A stretch of 64,000 bases of DNA from Eremomyces bilateralis CBS 781.70. Taxonomy: Eukaryota > Ascomycota > Dothideomycetes > Eremomycetales > Eremomycetaceae. The DNA is taken from assembly GCF_010015585.1 (NCBI RefSeq), contig NW_022985082.1:1-64000 (forward strand). Direction: 5' to 3'. The position numbers were made by a program, and so were the translations under genes. Positions 35,938 through 46,094 of the stretch are shown one piece after another (positions within the stretch are counted from its first letter, which is position 1; each line of letters opens with the position of its first letter). Under the pieces are notes generated by a model. It was given only the letters and a program-made list of their open reading frames with translations. It did not search any database and was not told where the DNA came from.

Positions 35938-37243
35938 GTTGAAGGTGTTGGTGATTATGGACCACCGTTTTTGCCTAAGTTCGGAAACTGACGGAGAGTG
36001 TCCCCTCTCTGATCTCAAACTCTCGCTTCTACCAAGCAGTCTGACCGCTATCGAAGAAATATCCTCCGCCTTGATCTCATCTTGGCACTCGAACCTCACG
36101 GCTTTCCCTTTAGCCGAATTAACGGCCTCATATTGTTTATTCGCGCTAGACTGGAACCTCCCACTCCGCATGTTGCATAGAGATACCCGGGAATCAGCAT
36201 GGTTTGACAGAGTTGCTAGACTCTCTTTTGTACTTGTATTGGCCTGCTACGGCTTACCTGTACTTATATATGTTCGAGGTTGCAAGACCCATATCAGAAC
36301 ATCCACGCTCTCGGCGATTCTCTTCTCTTACTCCCATCCACACGAGATGTAACTGACATCATCATCCGACCCTACAGAATCTCTACAGTCTTTTGCTTGT
36401 TTACTATCTCCTTGTTTTACGGACCCATACGATAATCGAAGTATGCCGGGGATATCTATCGGTTCGTTTCCTTTCAGCTCCAGCTATTTGCGTTTCCTAC
36501 TCCATTGATACCACTAGCGCCATCCGTACACGGTGTTGGTTGCCATTTCCTGACTCTCGTTGGTGGGCGGCTACCGTTGAGTTCTCGAGCGTCATGTTTG
36601 TGTTATTCACTGGGCGGCTTGCACTGAATTTTGATAGATTACAGCATATTTTCTCGCGATTGTCATGTTTCCTCTCGGTTTCTTTTTTCCGGTTCTCGTG
36701 GGTTCTGGTTGCGGCGGTGGGATTCGGGAGGGGGTCGGGAAGCAGATTGTTGAGCACGGGGGGTTGGGCCGGGTTATTCTACAGCTGGAGGAAACTGTGC
36801 GAGCGCTACTGTCGTGTAAGATTGGGTGGGTGATGTTTCTTATTGTTGCGGCTGTTGCGCTTGGAAATACATGCGAGGGGTCATGGAGTGGTCGGGAATG
36901 AACATGCGTTCCAGCGAACATCCCAGTGGAGGAATCCATGGCCCTGATACATGTCTACGGTCCGGTTGAGGCGAATTCAGGGTTCGTTTTAGCGGATGCT
37001 TGGGAATAGGGAAGCAATATACCACATCGTAGGCGCATAGTTGAGAAGCAAATGGGCGCTACATAGTCCTTTCGGCAAGTTCAAATACCAAAGCAGTTAA
37101 TTAACATTCGCTATCGGAGCTCGTCCTACCACGAAATGAAACGTTTCGACAGTCCGATCCATTTTTTCTGTAGTCAACTCGCTACTGGACCATCCCACTC
37201 GAACTGGGCGCCCAAGAAACATCATCATCCAACAAATAACGTC
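35938..37243. other. Intergenic, convergent 3' flanks, no supported gene
   Basis: This 1.3-kb stretch lies between the stop of the regulator and the stop of STI1. It contains TG/TTTCT-rich tracts (36560-36720) on the plus strand and no convincing ORF, consistent with 3' UTRs. Confidence 0.5.
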
Positions 37244-39148
37244 TTAACGACCCATTCGGATCACTCCGGCGGCCATCAGCTTTTGAATCGACGTTTTCAC
37301 TTGCGGGTTCCTCATATGCTCCGACAGGGCTTGCGGGTCACCCTTCGCCTGTTGGAGAATAGATTGCATGACCGGATCCTGCAAGATTTGAAGAATCTGT
37401 AGTACAGTTCGTTAGTCAATCTGGTTGTTATGTAAGGGAACGTTCGGGACTCACCTCTGGATCCCTCTGGATCCTCTCCATGGTCTGCTCCTCCGTCTCG
37501 CCCTCCCTCGCCGAAAACTGCGCCGCGATGGCCTTCTCTTTCTGCTGCTCGATCTCCCGCCTGTTCTTCCCTTCGGTATCCTGGTCCTCTGCCTCCGAGC
37601 ACACATCCAAACACTTGTTATACTCCCGCATAGCGAACAGCGCCTGCGCCTTGCGGATGTACGCGCGAATGAACTTCGGATCCCGCTTGATCGCCTCATC
37701 GCAATCCTGCACGGCCGATGGGAACGACAACAGCTTGACGAAGCACGCCGCCCGATTGGAGTACCCCCGCGCATCCTCGGGCGCGCGCTTGATCATCTCG
37801 CTGTACGCCTCCACGGCGGCGGGCCAGTCGGCCTTCTCGAATTTCTCCTTGCCCAGCAGGCGCGCCTCCTCGGCCAGCGCAGGGTCGATGTACGCGTTCC
37901 GCTCAGCGGTGATCTTCGACTTCTCGGCGGCGCGTAGCTTGGCGAGGACCTCAGGGGTGCGGTGTTCGGTGAGGGAGCTCTGGTAGTTCTTGATGGCGTT
38001 GGGGAAGTCGTGGAGTCTCTCGTAGGCGGTGCCGATACGGCCGAAGGCGCGGGCGATGAGCTTGAAGTCGGCGAGGATCTCGCGGCCGTAGGCGATGGCT
38101 TGGTTGCAGGCGGCGATGCAGCCTTCGTAGTCGCCTTTCTCGAACTTGGCGGCGCCGAGGTTGGTGAGATAGGAGATGTCCTGGTGGAGGTCCCAGGCTT
38201 TGGTGTAGTGCTCGATGGCGGTGTCGAATTGGCGTTTCTTGTAGGCGTCGGTGCCGAGTTTCTTTTCCTGGTCGGCTTTTTCTTTGGCTTGGCGTTTCGC
38301 GATGGCGTCCTCATCTTCCGGTTCCGGTTCAGGTTCCGGCTGCTTTTGTGGTTTTGAGGGTTCCGGACGCGCGTCGGGCATCGACACATCTTCTTCTGCT
38401 TCCCTGGCCTGCCCAGCTTGTTGTGCAGCATCCTCGGGGTTTCCGAATGACATGTCAATCCCCAACAGCACGCTCATGACTGACAAGAACCTGGGATCCC
38501 GCATCTCCATGCCGATTGCCTGGGGGTTATTTTTCACCCGTTGCAGCTTCGCCATGAACTCGGGATCAGCCAGGAGTCCGCTCGTCTTCGGGTTCGCGGC
38601 GAGCTTCTGCATGAGTTGCGGGTCGTTGAACATGTTTCCTAGTCCTCCCATCGGATCGCTTTCGGCTCCGTCTGCTTTTGCCTCGTTTTCGAGGGCTCGC
38701 TTCACTGAGTCCAGTCCGTTCTTGGCTTGGGCATTGTTTGGGTCCAATTTCAGCGCCTCATCGTAGGCGTCGTGAGCACCAACTAAGCGAATTAGCACTT
38801 CATACTGTATATTCAAAGCAGTTCCAGCTTACTTAGATCGCCTTTGCCATGCAGCGCGGCACCTTTCCGGCCCCAACCCTTCGCCCAGTCCGGCTTGACC
38901 TCCGTCGTCTTCTCTGCATCCTCATACGCCCTGTCGAAGTTCTTCAGCGATGCATAGGCTCCGGAGCGGTTGGAATAAAGGACATGATTTGATGGATCGA
39001 GCTTGATCGCTTCGGAGAACTTTTCACTGTTCAAACCCGTCAGTATGTAATGAACATCTCTCATGATGTTGTGGGGTGCTCACATCGCCTCGTCGAACTT
39101 CTTTTCGGCGAAGAGCTTGTTGCCTTCGGCTTTGAGAGCATCGGCCAT
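37244..39148 (-). CDS. sti1: Hsp70/Hsp90 co-chaperone Sti1 (Hop)
   Basis: This is a cytosolic adaptor that transfers clients from Hsp70 to Hsp90. Exons on the minus strand are 39148-39084, 39026-38833, 38782-37455 and 37396-37244, giving 579 aa (yeast Sti1 has 589). Domain order is complete. TPR1 covers residues 1-115, with carboxylate-clamp residues in [16 protein letters not shown] and [10 protein letters not shown]1 is at about 130-200 ([37 protein letters not shown]). A charged [11 protein letters not shown] linker follows. TPR2A and TPR2B run from about 255 to 500 ([20 protein letters not shown].., [23 protein letters not shown]..). DP2 forms the end ([28 protein letters not shown]). It is divergent from the FolB-like gene across only 346 bp. 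Confidence 0.96.
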
Positions 39149-39494
39149 TATTGTAGAGCGGGTCGGTATTATTCTCGAGCTTCGTATTTACAGATTAGAT
39201 TTGGGTTGTGGTGAAACAAGGAGAAGTGAGGGAGAAGTTGAAGTAGAAGCAGGTCGAAGGGTCGAAGCAGCTCCAGACTTTCCAGAGAATTCCATGAGAC
39301 CCTGACGGAGATCTGGCCGCTAAACCCGAAGCGGTAGTGACATCAACGGCTATTCAGCGAACGATATTTCGATATTTCGATATTTCGATATTTCCATTGG
39401 CCTGCTGCTCCTCCGTCCCGACTATAGAAAGAGCTTGGATATGTTGTTTATGGTCTAAATACCGCACGTAAAATCATTCTTTCAAGGTGGTAAG
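39149..39494. promoter_or_regulatory. Compact divergent promoter between sti1 and the FolB-like gene
   Basis: Both genes start here, 346 bp apart. The sti1-proximal side is GAA-rich on the plus strand (GAAGTTGAAGTAGAAGC near 39235), and an octamer array lies centrally. I looked for the 5-bp-spaced GAA/TTC blocks of a canonical heat-shock element and found no perfect one; only irregularly spaced GAA and TTC blocks are present. Confidence 0.6.
39363..39394. repeat. Octamer tandem array (GATATTTC)x4
   Basis: Four perfect, uninterrupted copies of GATATTTC lie at 39363-39394 in the middle of the divergent sti1/FolB promoter. The TTC blocks recur every 8 bp, not the 5-bp spacing of classic heat-shock elements. 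Confidence 0.9.
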
Positions 39495-40603
39495 ATGGAG
39501 GGCGGCGGTAGACCACCTCTCATCGAAGAGAATAGAGATTCGGGAAATCATACAGTAGAGGGCATCCTCTCCGGGAAATATAATCGGGATTTGCGCCGGT
39601 CCAGTGGCACCGAGACAAATCCTGACCTCACCCCCATCGCAGAATGCGACATCCCTATAGGACCGCTTCGATTCTGCGACTCGATCGCCATTAAGAACTA
39701 CGTACGCACGCTGTATTTAGGCGTCGACCCCTGGCGGCGGGACAACCATTCCGACCAGATCGTCAACGTCTCGGTTCGAGTATGGCGGAAACAAGGATGC
39801 CCAATGACTGTCTCCAAACGGGACGACGAAGCAGGGAAACTAGAGGTCAACTACTCCCAACTGGCGCGGACGATTTCGACGGCATTCGAGACGCTCACGG
39901 CCTCAAGAGAGCTCGCTGAGCAGCATGCGTTGCACCATTTCGTCGAGATCCTATGGCGCGAGATCTCCCAGAGGGCTGTCGACAATGACTGGAAGATCTG
40001 CGCGATGCATATCAAAGCAGACTTGCCCAAGGCGACGCATACGGGAGACTGCCTCAGCCTGGAGCTGTGGCGAGAGCCGAATCTGGGCGATGCCAACCCC
40101 AAGTTAAACAGCTCGATGGTGCTCTGCTTCCAGGGCCTCCGGCTCAACGCCTCGATCGGGTTCCACGCCTTCGAGCATCAAGCCAAACAGCGCCTCATCA
40201 TCACCCTCTGGATCGACACCGTGGACGGCGGCAAGCCCCACGGACCATCCCGCGCACTGCTGAACCACATCCAGGAACTGGAAACCGTTGTCGTCAAGGT
40301 ACGCTCTCTCCATAACCCCTTCCCATATCCCATACTCAGTACTCACCCACCCCGCAGTTCGTCGAGACCACCATCTTCAAGACTCTCGAAGGCATGGGGA
40401 ACGAGCTCCTGGCGCTCGTCAAGCAGCGGCTCGGGGACAGCTTCGCCCCGGATATGGCGCCGAACCTACGGCTCCGCATCGAGAAGCCGTTGGCGGTGCC
40501 GCTGGCAGACGCACCTATGGTGGAGTTGTATCGGCCATGGATACGGCCGGAGGGGCTGGGGAGCGTAGAGGATGGACAATCGGGGAAGAAGCAGAAAGTG
40601 TGA
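39495..40603 (+). CDS. Dihydroneopterin aldolase (FolB)-like protein
   Basis: Exons are 39495-40298 and 40358-40603, giving 349 aa. Two tandem FolB-like halves are suggested. The first (about residues 55-200) contains DSIAIKNYVRTLYLGVDPW..QIVNVSVRVWRKQG, NYSQLARTISTAFE and LHHFVEILWREI. The second (about 210-320) contains LCFQGLRLNASIGFHAFEHQAKQRLIITLWIDT and a helix broken by the intron (VETTIFKTLEGMGNELLALVKQ). FolB enzymes cleave or epimerise dihydroneopterin in folate synthesis. In fungi that activity normally sits in the trifunctional Fol1, so this stand-alone protein is probably a paralogue of uncertain activity. The tail ends in a basic GKKQKV that could serve in nuclear targeting. Confidence 0.8.
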
Positions 40604-42580
40604 GTGGTGCGGTCGAGATGTATTTGTGGATGATGGTATTATAGCGGACATATGGTAGACAAAATAGATATAGAATGCTTTACGAAGACGTCATGCGTAT
40701 GAAAACAGGCTTAATACTTTCCTCCACTGCCTCTCTTCGATTCTCTGTTTCTTGTATTGATCCATTTCAGTCTTCAGTCTCCCCATGGCGATTACTTTTG
40801 ACGGCGCATATTATTCGTAAATCCGTCCGAAAGACATATAACTCATAACTTACCTAGGTTGATCAATCATAATTAAGGGATTCAAGGTTGAGGTGCACAA
40901 TCCTTCCCAATCCTCCCATTCAGCTGCTTCTCCCCACGTGTACCAACCACAGTCTCAAGCATGGGATTTCTTAAAGCTCCTCCGAATCCTGACAAGCCCC
41001 CATCACTCATCTCTCATCAGCCTCTCGGGTGAACATCCTGACATGCTTATGGGATATTCCAGGCGACTGGCCACTGGGCAAGCTGGTTGTCTGGTTCAGG
41101 CTCAGCGCTTCGTGTTGAATTTTCTGCTGACTGTGTACATCAGACATTCACACACTAGCTGGGCTCTGCGGATGGTACCGTGGTAACTGGTTGTAGGCGA
41201 TAGGGTAGCAATTGAACGGTTTCTAAATATGACTTTTCACATCATGTTTTTCGGTCCACATTAATTAAAGGACCTGGGAGTGACTGGGACCATGAACTGA
41301 ACCATCAGAATTCCATACTCCCATGGGTGATAGTCAATAGATTATTGAAGCGGCTAAATAAGTAAGAATCCTCTTTGGCTGGGTCGACTGGTGAGGTGGG
41401 TCGGATACGGGATAGAATACGGAGTCGTCTCCGGATATTAGTAGACAGTACGGATACTGTACTGTAGCCTATAGGTATTCCACATCTGGATAAATCTGGA
41501 TTGTATCTGGTCCTGAATCACGAATTCTAGAATCCCAATCCATTGAAAAAATCCAACCTCCAAAGGTTCTAGATATCCAATACATTGCCAATGAAGCCAC
41601 ACATGGGCATGGTAAACGTGCAGCAATCACCAACAACAGCTCACATTGATTCAGCCCGATCATAATCCCAAGCGGTGAGCAAAGAGAAATTCTCCAAACG
41701 TTTTTCCTCGTTGGGGAGCAACCGGGCATCTGGACTCTGGACCCGGCTCAGCTCCACGCCGCCTCCACGGAAGTGCCGCCAATCCTTCCCCTGTTGGACC
41801 AACCCTTGATGGGTCTGACGCCACCCCGCTGAACCGCTGTCAGTCCGGCACAAATGCTCACGACTCACGATGGTCGGGCTGTTCCAGTTGTGATTTGGAG
41901 AGCATTGGGGGGGTTTGGGGGAATTTGGAGGGATTCTGGGAGGCGGTTGGGGCTATGGCGTCTTAGTTGCCTATCCAACGGTGTGGATGATTGGCGAAGG
42001 GGATGGGGAGTTGAGTTAGCGATGATGATGATACAGAAAAGGGAACTGGTAGAAGATTAAGGCGGTAGGGACGAGTGGGAGAGGTACAAATACACCGAGA
42101 TCACCTTCATGGAATCATCCTCTGTATTTCGGTCTTCACTTCAACATAACACATAACACTCGTAATTTCATCTGATCCGATCCTGTTTCTCAATTCATCT
42201 GTGATCAACCACTTGCCTCCCATCTGTCTACCTCATCGCCACTTTCATCTCCCACCGGACTTTCTGCAGATAGCAAACCATCCTGGTTACATCCTGCGAT
42301 TAGCCAAAAGCTTGAGAGTTTCTAAACAAAGGTGAGCTTCATCCCTGCTTCGGTGTTGCCCGCCCTGCTTCGAGCCCCTCACCCGATTTCGTCACCGTGC
42401 GCGTTGAGAATTCCTGTCTTGGGAGTGAGTGTGTGTTATGTGGGAGAGGAGGTGAATGGCGAAACCACCTGAACCCTTCTCGCCCCAATATTTATGACTT
42501 AGTCGTCGCTGACAACTTTCCCTCTTTTTCTGAACAGGACTCTTCGTTTCATATACCATCCAACACATTCACCGTCTGCA
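40604..42580. other. Intergenic, about 2 kb: FolB 3' flank and UGP1 promoter
   Basis: No gene is seen. A G-rich stretch at 41907-41952 has five runs of three or more G on the plus strand. The UGP1 side contains a TC-rich start zone (42150-42290) and a leader intron (42332-42537). Confidence 0.55.
42332..42537 (+). other. Probable 5' UTR intron of UGP1
   Basis: The 206-nt segment starts GTGAGC after AAACAAAG and ends TTTTTCTGAACAG, 43 bp before the start codon. Pyrimidine-rich sequence precedes the acceptor. The call rests on splice signals only. Confidence 0.55.
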
Positions 42581-44763
42581 ATGGTCACGATGACCTCTAA
42601 AGCTCTTCCAACACATCTGAAGCCGGCCGCTGCCCTTGGCAATGGCAACGGGGACGCCGAGTTTGCCAGGAAACATCATGGCAAGACGCAATCCCATGTG
42701 GTAAGTTCCAATCCCTTTGAATTTCACCATGGAAACGAAGATACACAGCAGCTCTTGTATAGAGGTACCAAGCTTGGGTTACCAAGATTGAGGTCGAGCA
42801 GCCGTTGAGGCTCTGAGAATCACCTTGGTTCTCCAGTCTAAACTTCTGGTTCGAGGTGCCAGAAAGTGGAACTCCTCGTGGAATCGCCGCATCACTCAAC
42901 CAAAAGATCCACTCCTATCATGATCATTTCACCAGCTGCACAGCCTCTTCTCCTTTCCTTCATCCCATTTTCCTTCATTTTCATTCTGTATCTCTAGACC
43001 ATTTCAGCTTTAAATCTGCCTCAAGTCTTGTCAGGGCACCACTCCATTTGGAAATTTTTACCGTCTCACCGCCTCTTGAGCTATCGTCACCATGAACCTC
43101 CAACCAAATGCACACGTCCAAATGGACCCAGCGTCAGCTAGAGTCCGAAATGCCTCAATTGCTGTATTCCATCACCTCCCTGCGTTTTGCAAGCTATCAT
43201 GTTGCTCAGAAGTTTGTTTGAGTCTCGCACTGACGTGGATGAATCTAGGCCTTCGAGAATACCTCCACCTCCGTCGCCGCCTCGCAGATGCGAAATGCCC
43301 TTAACAACCTCGTTGAGGGGGTCAAGGACCCGAACGAGAAGGAGGTCCGTTGAATCCACCACAGCTCCGAGATATTTGGCTTACCATTAGTACAGCGATT
43401 CGAGACCGAAATGGACAACTTCTTTGCGCTCTTCCGACGATACCTGAACGACAAAGCAAAGGGAAATGTGATCGACTGGAACCGTATGGGTCCTCCTTCG
43501 GAAGGTCAAGTCGTTGAGTACAACACCCTTGGCAACTCCGAGTCGGTGGAATACCTCAAGAAGTTGGCTGTCGTCAAACTCAATGGCGGTCTCGGTACCT
43601 CCATGGGTTGCGTTGGTCCCAAATCCGTCATCGAAGTCCGTGATGGCATGTCCTTCCTTGATCTGTCCGTCCGACAGGTCGAGTTCCTTAACCGCACCTA
43701 CGACGTCAACGTCCCCTTCGTCCTCATGAACTCCTTCAACACCGACTCCGACACGGCCAACATCATCAAGAAGTATGAAGGCCATAACATCGACATCATG
43801 ACCTTCAACCAGTCACGCTACCCTCGTGTGCTGAAAGACTCCCTCCTCCCCGCTCCTAAGAACTACGACTCCCAGATCTCCGATTGGTATCCTCCTGGCC
43901 ACGGTGACGTCTATGAGTCGCTATACAACTCAGGCATCCTCGACAAGCTCATTGACCGTGGCGTGGAAATCATCTTCCTCTCCAACGCGGACAACCTGGG
44001 CGCGGTGGTCGATCTCCGTATCCTGCAGCACATGGTTGACTCCAAGGCGGAGTACATCATGGAATTGACGGACAAGACCAAGGCCGACGTTAAGGGTGGT
44101 ACCATCATCAACTACGAGGGATCCGTCCGCCTGCTGGAAATCGCCCAAGTGCCCAAGGAGCACGTCAACGAATTCAAGTCGATCAAGAAGTTCAAATACT
44201 TCAACACCAACAACATCTGGATGAACCTCAAGGCCATCAAGCGCGTGGTCGAGAACAACGAGCTCGCTATGGAGATCATCCCCAACTCCAAGTCCATCCC
44301 TGCCGACAAGAAGGGGGAAGCCGACCTCTCCGTCATCCAGCTGGAGACCGCTGTTGGCGCCGCCATCCGCCACTTCAACAACGCCCACGGTGTCAACGTG
44401 CCGCGTCGTCGCTTCCTCCCTGTCAAGACGTGCTCTGATCTCATGCTGGTCAAGTCAGATCTGTACACTCTTCAGCACGGCCAACTGATCATGGACCCCA
44501 ACCGCTTCGGCCCCGCGCCGCTCATCAAGCTCGGCTCGGACTTTAAGAAGGTCTCCAGCTTCCAGTCGCGTATCCCCAGCATCCCCAAGATGCTGGAACT
44601 CGACCATCTCACCATCACCGGGCCGGTCAACCTCGGCCGCGGCGTTCAACTGAAGGGCACTGTCATCATCGTCGCCACCGAGGGCCAGACGATCGACATT
44701 CCGCCGGGATCGATCCTTGAGAACGTGGTTGTGCAGGGAAGCTTGCGGCTGCTCGAGCACTAA
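42581..44763 (+). CDS. ugp1: UTP-glucose-1-phosphate uridylyltransferase (UDP-glucose pyrophosphorylase)
   Basis: This cytosolic enzyme makes UDP-glucose from UTP and glucose-1-phosphate for glycogen, trehalose, cell-wall glucan and galactose metabolism (Aspergillus galF). Exons are 42581-42700, 43249-43344 and 43396-44763, giving 527 aa. The joined N-terminus reads ..[51 protein letters not shown], as in other filamentous fungi. The nucleotide-binding loop is clear: [17 protein letters not shown]. Other landmarks are [40 protein letters not shown] and the left-handed beta-helix C-terminus ([19 protein letters not shown]..) used for oligomerisation. Intron 1 is long (548 nt) for this genome, and the second intron has an unusual GTCCGT donor. 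A second in-frame ATG at 42590 could also serve as start. Confidence 0.95.
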
Positions 44764-46094
44764 GCGCCACCGGGCGTTCCGTCTCGTTTCCGGTTTTGGC
44801 GTGTGGATAGGGGCGCGGGCAGTTGGTGAACGCGATTGGCGTGTCACGGGAGGAAGGATCCGCAATCGAGGCAGGCATGCGTACATACATTGCGAATATA
44901 TATACTTCATCCCGCTGTAATGGTTGTTAAGGCTATGCGAGCCTCGAAAGGAGGAAAGTGGGAATGCTTAGGCGATGAAGCGAGGACACCACACTGTAGC
45001 ACTACACTGCATTCCTTACTCTACAGTATGTATAGTAGGTAGCAGTAGTTACTCGCAATGATATGATTAGATTCATAGACTCTATGCCCTTCTGATTCAC
45101 TATTATGCGGTGCTCGCTGACGCGCAGTTTGGTGCATCCATAGATCGGTTTCGTTTGGCCGTCGTCGAATAGGTTTTGTCACATATGGTAATTAAGCACA
45201 TGCATCCGACCCAAGATGACTGGACCGGGAATGTGCCTGGACGGACTCAAACCTTTCGCAACCAGCCGTTTCAGTTCGCCTTGATGCGACTAGCAGACAG
45301 GTAGGTAGATATTCCGTTCGGTCTCCTTCATTCATCGTTGATCACGGGGCAACAAGGCGACTAAGGTCCGGCCTGGCCAGACATGAGACATCAGTAGAAT
45401 ACTCCGATTGATGAGAGTCATATTCAAATTTCAACTCAATCCGATGTCTGGTGCGACAAATGGGAAACACAGCATTCAATAATATAACAATTAAGACAGC
45501 GCCTTTAACCTACGCCAACCAACACACCACCGCCAGCCAAGACGGTTGGTCATCTCTCTGCATACGAAGTCGCGAGCTTCAGCTTGGCCAGCAGCTCGAT
45601 CAGGTCATCCTGACTTCCGATGATGCCGCATGATGCGTCCCGTAGTGCTACTCCGTGCTAAGAACTAACCTGCTCCTCACCCCCGTTGCGTAAACTAACG
45701 ACCTCCCAGTGATCGCTGGTCGGCCAACCCCATGTGGCAGCCTGTCGGAGCCCGTCGTCCTTCGCCCGAGGCTTTAATCTATGTCGAGTTTTCTTTTCGT
45801 GACACCTCGCGAGGACCGATCGTTCTTTGAATCTTTGTTCCACGCGTTGGGTACCTGCGTTGCTGCAGAGCATTTGTCCGTCTATTCTATTCTTTTTGAG
45901 TTCGAGTTTGGGTGATATGCTAGCATGCGGAGGACGTTGGGCGGGTTAGCGCATCGGATTGAGAGAATTTGTGGATTGTCGCTTGGTTTCACATGATTCT
46001 GGACGGAAATCGACCTGATTGTACGGACTCGAGGACTTTAGGATTACCGAGCTGGGTTACGGAGGTCCGTCTTGCGCGTTGAAAGAGTTTCGGG
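44764..46094. other. Intergenic, about 1.3 kb, no supported gene
   Basis: This is the UGP1 3' flank and the promoter of the next plus-strand gene. Nothing gene-like is seen. Confidence 0.5.

Noticed and set aside
37425-38766. Long plus-strand ORFs opposite sti1
   Set aside because: Antisense shadows; the minus strand encodes all TPR and DP domains of Sti1.
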